Shown one piece after another: positions 26,329 through 33,814 of a stretch of 64,000 bases of DNA. The stretch covers positions 1 through 64,000 of the forward strand of contig NZ_SIHX01000011.1 in assembly GCF_004320525.1 (NCBI RefSeq), written 5' to 3'. The notes beneath the pieces were generated by a model. It was not told where the DNA came from, searched no databases, and was given only the letters and a program-made list of their open reading frames with translations. How positions within the stretch are numbered: position 1 is the stretch's first letter; each line of letters opens with the position of its first letter. A program made the translations under genes and the position numbers. This DNA is from Arthrobacter sp. S39 (GTDB lineage Bacteria > Actinomycetota > Actinomycetes > Actinomycetales > Micrococcaceae).

Positions 26329-26426
26329 GGGTTTCGTCTGGCTGCACGCAAACCGCCAGAATCCGGGCTTCCGGGGCTGATACAGCAACCGAATATTGAC
26401 GACGTGTGACTTATGCCGCATTATGG

Positions 26427-26440
26427 GGATAACGTTTTCC
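26427..26440. promoter_or_regulatory. LacI-type operator GGATAACGTTTTCC before the importer
   Basis: A 14-bp imperfect palindrome with central CG, located 59 bp before the binding-protein start. The identical 14-mer occurs at 36090-36103 in front of the GH36 gene. Confidence 0.65.
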
Positions 26441-26499
26441 TGACAGCGAAGTCGGCGCCAAAGAGGTCGACAAGGAAAACCAACTCCGAGGAGAGCATC

Positions 26500-27849
26500 A
26501 TGAAAGCTATGAAGCGATTAATGACTGGCGTCGCAGCAATGGCGATGGCCGCGTCACTGGCAGCCTGCGCCGGCGGCACGAACGCACCCGCATCGAACAC
26601 CACCGCCGATCAGGGCATTGAGGGTACTGCCGAGAACCCTGTCACCCTGAACTACTGGGGCTGGCAGAAGGGCACCGCCGACCAGGTCAAGCTGTTCAAC
26701 GATTCGCACAAGAATGTGCAGATCAAATACACCGAGGTCAAAGGCGGGGCCGATGCCCTGAACGGCCTGCGGAATGCTGCTTCGGCAGGCAACGCCCCGG
26801 ACCTGCAGCAGGGAAGCCAGGACTGGATGGTGCCGTTGCTGGCCGAGAAGGTCATCACCGACGTCACCAGTTGGATCACCCCGTCAGAAAAAGACTTCCG
26901 GGAATCGGCGTTCAAGGCATCGGAGGTGGACGGCCGGAACTTCGTTGTCCCCACAGCCCAGGCACCGCAGTTCTTTGTGTACCAGGCGCCCGTGTACGAC
27001 AAGCTGAACCTGTCCGCCCCTAAGACCATGGACGAATTCGTGGAACAGGGTGCCACCCTCGCCGGAGCGGGACACAAGATCACCAACATGGCAGGCGAAG
27101 ACCCCTCAACCCTGGTGAACTGGGCCTGGCAGGCCGGCGCATCCTGGTACACCGTGGACGGAGACGCCTGGAAGATCAACTTCCTGGACGACGCCACTAT
27201 GGAGGCCGCGGGCGTCACACAAAAGCTGATCGACGAAGGCGCCATATCCACTCAGACCTTCGCGGACTACGCGGCCGTGCAGCAAATGTACGACAAAGGC
27301 AACACCGCCACCCGCCACATCTGGACCTGGTCAACCAACGGCATGGTGAACAACTTCAAGGAGTCGTTCGGCAATTGGAAGGCCGCTCCCATCCCGGAAT
27401 TCTCCACCGGCGGCAAGGCCAATGTCAGCCCCATAGGCGGGATCTTCGTGACCGAACAGTCCAAGTCCAAAAAGGCCGCCGCCGAGGCCGCCGTCTGGCT
27501 GGCAACGAACAAGGAATCCGTGACCCTGGCCGCTGACCCGATCAAGGGCTCGTCGTCCTTCCCCGTGGTGGCAGACTCCGACCCCTTTGTGGCCCAGCTT
27601 CTGCCGGAAAAGCTGTTCGGTGCCAACCATGCCGAGGCCGTGAAGGTTGCCAAGGAAGCTTCGAAGAACATCGTTACCAACTGGACCTATGGCCCGAACT
27701 ACACGGCGATGTACACAGAGATGGCCGATGGCTGGGCCAAGGTCATCACCAAGCAGCAAAAGGTCACCGACCTGCTCGAGCACATGCAGGAATGGACGGT
27801 GAATGACCTGAAGAAGAAGGGCATCAACGCCGTCGACGGCTCCAAGTAG
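26500..27849 (+). CDS. CUT1-type ABC sugar-binding lipoprotein
   Basis: A 449-aa protein with a lipoprotein signal ending SLAAC-AGG. GAGGAG lies just upstream of ATG 26500. The mature protein is a type II extracellular solute-binding protein (VTLNYWGWQKGTADQVKLFNDSHKNVQIKYTEV, DLQQGSQDWMVPLLAEK). Such proteins bind oligosaccharides for MalFG-type permeases, encoded next. With GH43, GH36 and the secreted lyase-like protein downstream, a xylo-, arabino- or galacto-oligosaccharide is plausible. Confidence 0.87.
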   Translation: MKAMKRLMTGVAAMAMAASLAACAGGTNAPASNTTADQGIEGTAENPVTLNYWGWQKGTADQVKLFNDSHKNVQIKYTEVKGGADALNGLRNAASAGNAPDLQQGSQDWMVPLLAEKVITDVTSWITPSEKDFRESAFKASEVDGRNFVVPTAQAPQFFVYQAPVYDKLNLSAPKTMDEFVEQGATLAGAGHKITNMAGEDPSTLVNWAWQAGASWYTVDGDAWKINFLDDATMEAAGVTQKLIDEGAISTQTFADYAAVQQMYDKGNTATRHIWTWSTNGMVNNFKESFGNWKAAPIPEFSTGGKANVSPIGGIFVTEQSKSKKAAAEAAVWLATNKESVTLAADPIKGSSSFPVVADSDPFVAQLLPEKLFGANHAEAVKVAKEASKNIVTNWTYGPNYTAMYTEMADGWAKVITKQQKVTDLLEHMQEWTVNDLKKKGINAVDGSK

Positions 27850-27859
27850 CCCCGGCGTG

Positions 27860-27893
27860 TGGCAGGCGCCCGCACCTGGCCGGGCGCCTGCCA
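27860..27893 (+). other. Hairpin between binding-protein and permease genes
   Basis: A 13-bp perfect stem (27860-27872 with 27881-27893, TGGCAGGCGCCCG and its complement) and an 8-nt loop, followed by a weak pyrimidine run (CCCCTTT). Such hairpins commonly lower permease expression relative to the binding protein. Confidence 0.65.
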
Positions 27894-27929
27894 GCCCCTT
27901 TAGCACCAGCACTTAAGGAAACACTCACC

Positions 27930-28880
27930 ATGTCCCAGTCCCTCCGGCACAAATCACCGGCCGCACCACCCAGGACCAGATCCCCACGGATCACCTGGCG
28001 TACGCTGCTGGCGGCCAAGGGTGCAGCTTTCACCATGCCCTTCGCCATCGGTTTTGTCATCCTGTTTATCCTGCCGATCATCTATGCGGTGGTCCAGAGC
28101 CTCTACGCCGTGAAGTCCTCCGGCCTGGGACTGTCCGGGAACCAGACGGTTTTTGTGGGCCTGGACAATTTCGTCGCAGCCGCCACGGACCTTCGGTTCT
28201 GGGAATCCATGGGCCGCGTCGCCGTGTTTGCCTGCATTCAGGTGCCCATCAAGCTGGCGGTTTCCCTGCTGCTGGCGCTGGGCCTGGACTACCTGAAGGG
28301 GCGCGTGGTGGCCGGGCTGCGGATCGGCCTGCTCGTGCCCTACATGATCCCCGGCATCGTCGGCACGCTGGTCTGGATCTACCTTTACTCCCCCGACATC
28401 GGCCCACTCACCGAATTCGGCAAGTTCTTCTCCCTGGACTGGAACTTCCTGTCCGAAGCCATGATGTGGCCCTCCATAGGCAACCTCCTCACATGGGACA
28501 GCATCGGGTTCAACATGCTGATCATCTACGCGTCCCTGCAGGCCATCAGCCCCGAGCTGTTCGAGGCCGCCCGGCTGGACGGGGCCAGCGAAGCCCGGAT
28601 CGCCTTCTCCATCAAGGTCCCGTTTGTCCGTGCCGCCCTGGTCCTCACCGGCATGCTGTCAATCATCGGGCTGCTCCAGATCTTCGCCGAACCCCTGCTT
28701 TTCCGCTCCTTCGTCCCCGAGGTGGTCACGAAGGACTACACCCCCACCCTGATGATCTTCAACCAGGCCTTCGACGCCAACAACTACAACTACGCCGCAG
28801 CCCTGTCGCTGATCTTCGCGGCCGTCATCGCCACGGTGTCGTACCTCTATTACAAGTTCACCAACAAGCCGGAAGCCTGA
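27930..28880 (+). CDS. CUT1 ABC permease, MalF type
   Basis: A 316-aa protein with six predicted membrane helices (FTMPFAIGFVILFILPIIYAV onward) and the cytoplasmic EAA loop EAARLDGASEARIAFSIKVPFVR that docks the ATPase. It pairs with the next gene to form the channel. Confidence 0.88.
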   Translation: MSQSLRHKSPAAPPRTRSPRITWRTLLAAKGAAFTMPFAIGFVILFILPIIYAVVQSLYAVKSSGLGLSGNQTVFVGLDNFVAAATDLRFWESMGRVAVFACIQVPIKLAVSLLLALGLDYLKGRVVAGLRIGLLVPYMIPGIVGTLVWIYLYSPDIGPLTEFGKFFSLDWNFLSEAMMWPSIGNLLTWDSIGFNMLIIYASLQAISPELFEAARLDGASEARIAFSIKVPFVRAALVLTGMLSIIGLLQIFAEPLLFRSFVPEVVTKDYTPTLMIFNQAFDANNYNYAAALSLIFAAVIATVSYLYYKFTNKPEA

Positions 28881-28883
28881 ACC

Positions 28884-29921
28884 ATGAGCACCACAAACCC
28901 TGTCGCAGGCGCAGCCCCCACGGACAGCGCTCCCCAGGACGACGCCGGCGTACCCGTCGTCGCCCTCCCTGCCCAAGAAACCTCCGGGACCTCCTCCAAG
29001 GACAAACGCAGGGCAAAGCGGCGGGAGTCCTTGGCCCGGCGCGGGCTGCCCGTCGGCGCCGGGCAAAGCAAAACCACGCAACTGCTGGTGCTCGCAGGCA
29101 TGGGCCTTGCCGTGATCTATTCGGCCGGCCCCATCTGGTGGCTGATTGTCGCCTCTACCAAGGGCCAGTCGGACCTGTACGCGTCCACCGGTTTCGAATC
29201 GCTGTGGTTCGCCGAATTCAACCTGTGGGAGAACCTGCAGCAGATCTTCATCTACGACGACGGCTACTACCTGCGATGGATGCTGAACTCGGTCCTCTAC
29301 GCCGGCGTCGGATCCTTCGTGGCGATGTTGATCTCCCTTGCTGCCGGCTACGGGCTGGCCCGCTATGAATTCTGGGGCAAAAAGGCGGTCTTCGGCGCCG
29401 TCGTCGCTTCCTTCCTGCTGCCCAGCGCGCTGCTGACTATCCCGCTCTACCTGCAGTTCTCCTCTTGGGGACTGGTCGGAACCCCGTGGGCCGTCCTCAT
29501 CCCGTCCTTCATCAGCCCCTTCAGTGTCTATCTCGCCAAGGTCTACATCGAAGGCGCCATCCCGCCGGAACTGCTCGAAGCGGCACGTATCGACGGCGCC
29601 GGTGAAGTCCGCATCTTCTTCCAGGTGGTGATGCGTCTCATGACCACCGGCGCAGCCACCATCTTCCTGCTCGCCTTCGTCGGGAATTGGAACAGCTTCT
29701 TCACACCGCTGACCATGCTGGGCACCGCTGGCAAGGAGAACTGGCCGCTCGCCCTGGGCCTGTATGCCTGGTCCGGCAAGCGGACCCTGGCCGGCGAAAC
29801 AATCGACGGCACCAGCATGCTGATCCTCGGCTCGCTGCTGGCCATCATTCCGTTAGCCATCTTCATGATCGCCATGCAGCGATTCTGGAAGACCGGCGTC
29901 ACCCTCGGAGCGGTCAAATAA
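28884..29921 (+). CDS. CUT1 ABC permease, MalG type
   Basis: A 345-aa protein. A charged, probably cytoplasmic N-terminus of about 65 residues precedes six helices. The EAA loop reads LLEAARIDGAGEVRIFFQVVMRLM. It begins 3 nt after the upstream stop. No ATPase gene lies in this operon, so a shared MsmK/UgpC-type ATPase encoded elsewhere is probably used. Confidence 0.88.
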   Translation: MSTTNPVAGAAPTDSAPQDDAGVPVVALPAQETSGTSSKDKRRAKRRESLARRGLPVGAGQSKTTQLLVLAGMGLAVIYSAGPIWWLIVASTKGQSDLYASTGFESLWFAEFNLWENLQQIFIYDDGYYLRWMLNSVLYAGVGSFVAMLISLAAGYGLARYEFWGKKAVFGAVVASFLLPSALLTIPLYLQFSSWGLVGTPWAVLIPSFISPFSVYLAKVYIEGAIPPELLEAARIDGAGEVRIFFQVVMRLMTTGAATIFLLAFVGNWNSFFTPLTMLGTAGKENWPLALGLYAWSGKRTLAGETIDGTSMLILGSLLAIIPLAIFMIAMQRFWKTGVTLGAVK

Positions 29922-29923
29922 CC

Positions 29924-30949
29924 GTGGAGCCGCGACCCTTTGCCATGGCCGTGATGTCGCCCCCGGAACTGTTCCTGCAGCTGCTGTCCGGAGACGCCAT
30001 CGACCGACTGCGCCACGTGGCCGATCTGCGTGGCCCCGTTTTTGAGGACTTCTCCTCCCCGGCGGCCCGCGCGGCCCTGGCTGATGCCGAAGTACTGGTC
30101 ACGGGCTGGGGCTGCCCGCCGTTCACCGCCTCTGACCTTGGCGACGCACCGAACCTCAAGGCGGTCATCCACGCCGGTGGTGTCATTGGGGACAGGTTCC
30201 CGCCGGTGCCTGCCGGGCGGAACATCCAGGCTTCCAACGCCGGCGCGGCGAACGCTGTTCCGGTGGCGGAATACACGCTGGCCATGATCCTGCTCGCCAA
30301 CAAGCAGGCCTTCGAGGCTATCCGCCTGTACCGGAATCGGCGCGACGCTGTGGACCGTGAACGGGAATTTCCGACGGCTGGCAACTACCGCAAGACCGTG
30401 GGCCTCGTGGGCGCCTCCAGGATCGGAAAACATGTTGCCCGGCTGCTGCGGCCGTTCCAGCTTGACGTTGTTGTTTACGACCCCTACCTGGTGGCCGACG
30501 AGGCCCGCTCGCTGGGGATCAGGCGGGTCAGCCTTGAGGCCCTGCTGGCCGGCAGCGACGTGGTCTCGGTTCACGTGCCCGTCACCCCGGCGACCACTGG
30601 CATGATCGGCGCCGCAGAATTGGCCCTGATGCGGTCCGGGGCCACCCTGGTAAATACCGCCCGGGGCGAAATCCTGGACCAGGATGCCCTGGAAAAGGAG
30701 CTCCTTTCAGGCCGGATCAACGCCATCCTCGACGTCGCCGTACCAGACGTCCTCCCGCCCGGCCACCCGTTTTATGACCTTCCAAACGTCCTCCTCACAC
30801 CGCACATCGCCGGCTCCATGGGCACAGAGCTGTGGCGAATGGGCGATCACGTGGTGTCGGAACTGGAGCGCTACGTGGCTGGCCAACCCTTCGAACACCC
30901 CGAGATCCTCGCAGCCGGCACCGACCGACTTTCCTCGAGACACGCATGA
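29924..30949 (+). CDS. D-isomer-specific 2-hydroxyacid dehydrogenase family protein
   Basis: A 341-aa protein. The NAD loop is VGLVGASRIGKHVARLL (a GxSxxG variant of the usual GxGxxG). The substrate arginine lies in LVNTARGEILDQDAL and the histidine in LLTPHIAGSMGTEL. GTG 29924 follows the permease stop directly; ATG 29945 is an alternative start. It sits between sugar permeases and GH43 with a 4-bp overlap, so it is part of the sugar operon, perhaps reducing a keto-acid or keto-sugar product. The physiological substrate is not evident. Confidence 0.8.
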   Translation: MEPRPFAMAVMSPPELFLQLLSGDAIDRLRHVADLRGPVFEDFSSPAARAALADAEVLVTGWGCPPFTASDLGDAPNLKAVIHAGGVIGDRFPPVPAGRNIQASNAGAANAVPVAEYTLAMILLANKQAFEAIRLYRNRRDAVDREREFPTAGNYRKTVGLVGASRIGKHVARLLRPFQLDVVVYDPYLVADEARSLGIRRVSLEALLAGSDVVSVHVPVTPATTGMIGAAELALMRSGATLVNTARGEILDQDALEKELLSGRINAILDVAVPDVLPPGHPFYDLPNVLLTPHIAGSMGTELWRMGDHVVSELERYVAGQPFEHPEILAAGTDRLSSRHA

Positions 30950-32637
30950 CCCTTCTCACCAACCCGGTGCTCCCGGGGTTCTCCCCCGACCCGTCACTGA
31001 TTCGCGCAGGCGACTGGTTCTACCTCGCCAACAGTTCCTTCGAGTGGTATCCGGCCATCCCCATCCACAGGTCGCGCGACCTCGTGACGTGGGAATATGC
31101 CGGTTCATTCAGTGGCCTGGCGGCACCGGTGGACCTCAGAGGCCTCCAGGACTCGGCCGGGATCTGGGCGCCGTCGCTGAGCTGGGCAGACGGGGATTTC
31201 TGGCTTGTCTTCACGGTGGTCCGGGGATTCGGCGGACCACATAAGGACATGGATACCTACGTCTCCAGGTCACCGGACGCCTCCGGGCCGTGGTCCACTC
31301 CCGTGCGGGTCACCACCACCGGCTTTGACCCGTCGATCTTCCACCACGACGGACGGCACTGGCTCATGAACATGGAATGGGACCACAGGCCCACGGGCCG
31401 CGGCGGGTTCGCCGGCATCAACCTCCAGGAACTGAACGCGGCCGGCACGGCCACCATTGGCGAGCCGGTCATCATCCACCGGCGGCCGGAGCTCATCGAA
31501 GGACCCAACCTCTACTTCCATAACAACCGCTTCTATCTCTTGCTCGCCGAGGGCGGAACCGGCCAAAACCACGGCATTGCCATGATGCGTTCCGACACGA
31601 TGCAGGGCCCCTACGAGGCGGATCCGCACGGACCTGTCCTCACCACGAGGGACCACCCGTCGCATCCGCTCCAGAAAGCAGGCCACGGGGAGATCGCCCT
31701 GGACCGGGACGGCACCTTATTCCTGGCCCATCTGGCCAGCCGATGGACCGAAATGGACGGCCGGAAGTACTCCGTCCTGGGCCGCGAGACGTGCATCCAG
31801 CGGCTCACGCTGACCGGCGACGGCTGGCTGCGGCTGGAGCAGGGTGGCTGGCATCCGGCGGTGTCGGTCGAGGCACCGAAGAAGAGAGCAGGAAGCGAAG
31901 ACGGTGCTATGCCGGCGGCAGGTCCGGCGGCGCCGCCGGAAACATCCACGGAGGAAGACCCGGCCGGCACCTCCCTCGGCGGCTTTAGCGCCGAGCCAGA
32001 CCCAGCCTCGGCGGACCGGCTGACCGTGGGCTGGCCATGGAACACCCTGCGGCAGCCCGCAAGGGCAGGCTGGGCCAGCCTCGGGGCAAGGCCGGGATGG
32101 CTCCGGCTCCGAGGGAGGCACAGCACTGATTCCCTGCACGAACAGTCGCTCGTGGCCCGCCGCCTGATCGCCAGGACCAGCAAAGCAGGCGTTACCGTCG
32201 AAGCCAGACCGTCGAACTACACCCAGGCCGCGGGGCTGATTTTCTACTACAACACGGCCAGCTACTGCTATCTCAGGACCACGGTACGCGAAGTCGGCGG
32301 CCAGCTGCCCCCGGGCGATACACCCCTGGAACAGGTGCTCGAGGTCTTCGAAAAGGATCCGCTGACCGGGCTGCAATCACACGGAACCGTCGTGGTGGAC
32401 AGCGGGCGTCCGCTCCGACTGGAAGGGTCCTTGGACGATGCCGCCCTGCAGTTCCATTGGTCGTACGCCGGCGGCCCGCTGCAGCCCATCGGACCGGTCC
32501 TGAACGCGCTGGCCCTCTCCGACGACCACGGCGGCACCCTGCGGTTCACCGGAGCCTTTGTCGGCGTCGCTGCCCAGGATCTCCGTGACCGCACTTTCAC
32601 CGCCGACTTCACCGGCTTCCGCTACGAGGCGGGCTGA
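30946..32637 (+). CDS. GH43 glycoside hydrolase (beta-xylosidase/arabinofuranosidase type)
   Basis: A 563-aa cytoplasmic protein (no signal peptide). The five-bladed propeller has base D15 (GFSPDPS), pKa-modulating D128 (TGFDPSIFHHD) and acid E185 (ELIEGPNLYF). A C-terminal beta-sandwich (VEARPSNYTQAAGLIFYYN, YCYLRTTV) is the module typical of XynB-type GH43 enzymes. Between them, about residues 310-360, is a low-complexity Ala/Pro/Glu linker. It should release xylose or arabinose from imported oligosaccharides. Exact specificity is open. Confidence 0.85.
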   Translation: MTLLTNPVLPGFSPDPSLIRAGDWFYLANSSFEWYPAIPIHRSRDLVTWEYAGSFSGLAAPVDLRGLQDSAGIWAPSLSWADGDFWLVFTVVRGFGGPHKDMDTYVSRSPDASGPWSTPVRVTTTGFDPSIFHHDGRHWLMNMEWDHRPTGRGGFAGINLQELNAAGTATIGEPVIIHRRPELIEGPNLYFHNNRFYLLLAEGGTGQNHGIAMMRSDTMQGPYEADPHGPVLTTRDHPSHPLQKAGHGEIALDRDGTLFLAHLASRWTEMDGRKYSVLGRETCIQRLTLTGDGWLRLEQGGWHPAVSVEAPKKRAGSEDGAMPAAGPAAPPETSTEEDPAGTSLGGFSAEPDPASADRLTVGWPWNTLRQPARAGWASLGARPGWLRLRGRHSTDSLHEQSLVARRLIARTSKAGVTVEARPSNYTQAAGLIFYYNTASYCYLRTTVREVGGQLPPGDTPLEQVLEVFEKDPLTGLQSHGTVVVDSGRPLRLEGSLDDAALQFHWSYAGGPLQPIGPVLNALALSDDHGGTLRFTGAFVGVAAQDLRDRTFTADFTGFRYEAG

Positions 32638-32658
32638 ACCCCTGCCCTCTGACACCGA

Positions 32659-32672
32659 TGAAAACGATTACC
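32659..32672. promoter_or_regulatory. Degenerate copy of the GGAWAACGTTWTCC operator
   Basis: TGAAAACGATTACC matches the complement of the 26427/36090 site at 10 of 14 positions. It lies 54-67 bp before the LacI start, where an autoregulatory site would be expected. Confidence 0.4.
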
Positions 32673-32725
32673 CAGCCCCCCTGGAACTGCCGCAGTTTTC
32701 CGTGCTTTGGCGTTACGCTGTGAAG

Positions 32726-33754
32726 GTGACGACGAATCCGGCCCCCACCCCGCGGCAAAAGGCTCCGGTCCTTAGCGACGTCGCCAAAGCAGCCGGAGTC
32801 TCGGTGCCCACGGTCTCCCGCGTCCTGACCAGCAGTAAGTTTGTTGCGCCGGAACTCCGCGAACGCGTGATGCAGGCAGTCTCCGAACTCGGCTACCGCC
32901 CCAACGGCGCCGCCCGGGCAACACGGTCCGGCAAGCGGTCCATGGTGGCCGTGCTCACGGGCGCAACGTCCAACTACGGCTACGCCAAGACCATCGAAGG
33001 CATTGAGAAGGCCGCACGCCAGTCCGGCATGTCCGTGATCATCGCCGTGGTTGAATCCGACGAGGACGAGGCCGTTAACGCCGCCATCGACCTCGTCCTT
33101 TCCCAGCCAGTGGCGGGCGTGATCATCCTCGAGTTCGACCGCCCCGGGCTGGCAGCTGTCAAGGCCTTCCCCGCCTCCATTCCGCTGGTAGTGGCAGGCG
33201 GCGGATCCCGGCGGACCGGCAAGGTTCCCGGGGCGCTGCTCGACGAGCGCGCGGCCGGCAAGGACGCCACCAATTACCTCCTTTCCCTCGGCCATAAGAC
33301 GGTGCACCACGTCGCGGTGCCCACGATGGGCAAACACTCCGGCCGCACGGAGGGGTGGCGCGCTGCGCTGACCGCGGCCGGGATCGACGTTCCGGCGGTC
33401 CGGCACGCCACATGGGAGCCGTCCAGCGGCTACCGCACCGGCCAGGAGCTCGCGGCACGCGACGACGTGACAGCCGTCTTCTGCGGCAACGACGACGTCG
33501 CGATCGGCGTCATCAGGGCCCTGCTGGATTATGGCAAGCGCGTGCCTGAGGACGTCTCCGTGGTGGGCTTCGACGACCAGCCACACGTGGCCATGTGGCG
33601 GCCCGCGCTGACCACCGTAAGGCAGGACTTCCAGGACCTCGGGGCCAGGGCTTTCGGCCTTCTGGCAGCCTCGGTGGAGACCGGCCTGCCGCCGGAGTCA
33701 TCCACAGTTAAGCCCCAGCTGGTCCTCCGGGAGTCTGCCGCCGCTGCCAGCTGA
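32726..33754 (+). CDS. LacI-family regulator of the oligosaccharide unit
   Basis: A 342-aa protein with HTH VLSDVAKAAGVSVPTVSRVLTSSKFV and hinge LGYRPNGAARATRSGK. The effector domain includes VAVLTGATSNYGYAKTIEGIEKAA and VVGFDDQPHVAMWRPALTTVRQDF. GTG 32726 (or 32720) is used. No ribosome site is visible, and a possible -10 (TACGCT, 32714-32719) is only 6 bp upstream, so the mRNA may be leaderless. It is the nearest candidate regulator for the GGATAACGTTTTCC sites. A strong terminator follows. Confidence 0.87.
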   Translation: MTTNPAPTPRQKAPVLSDVAKAAGVSVPTVSRVLTSSKFVAPELRERVMQAVSELGYRPNGAARATRSGKRSMVAVLTGATSNYGYAKTIEGIEKAARQSGMSVIIAVVESDEDEAVNAAIDLVLSQPVAGVIILEFDRPGLAAVKAFPASIPLVVAGGGSRRTGKVPGALLDERAAGKDATNYLLSLGHKTVHHVAVPTMGKHSGRTEGWRAALTAAGIDVPAVRHATWEPSSGYRTGQELAARDDVTAVFCGNDDVAIGVIRALLDYGKRVPEDVSVVGFDDQPHVAMWRPALTTVRQDFQDLGARAFGLLAASVETGLPPESSTVKPQLVLRESAAAAS

Positions 33755-33765
33755 CAGGCGCAAAA

Positions 33766-33802
33766 GAGGCCGGTTTCCAACGAAACCGGCCTCCTTCTTC
33801 TT
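33766..33802. terminator. Strong intrinsic terminator
   Basis: A 12-bp perfect stem GAGGCCGGTTTC/GAAACCGGCCTC with a 4-nt loop is followed by CTTCTTCTT. It lies between the convergent LacI and GH36 genes and preceding A residues make it usable from both sides. Confidence 0.85.
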
Positions 33803-33814
33803 GGCGGAAGCCCC

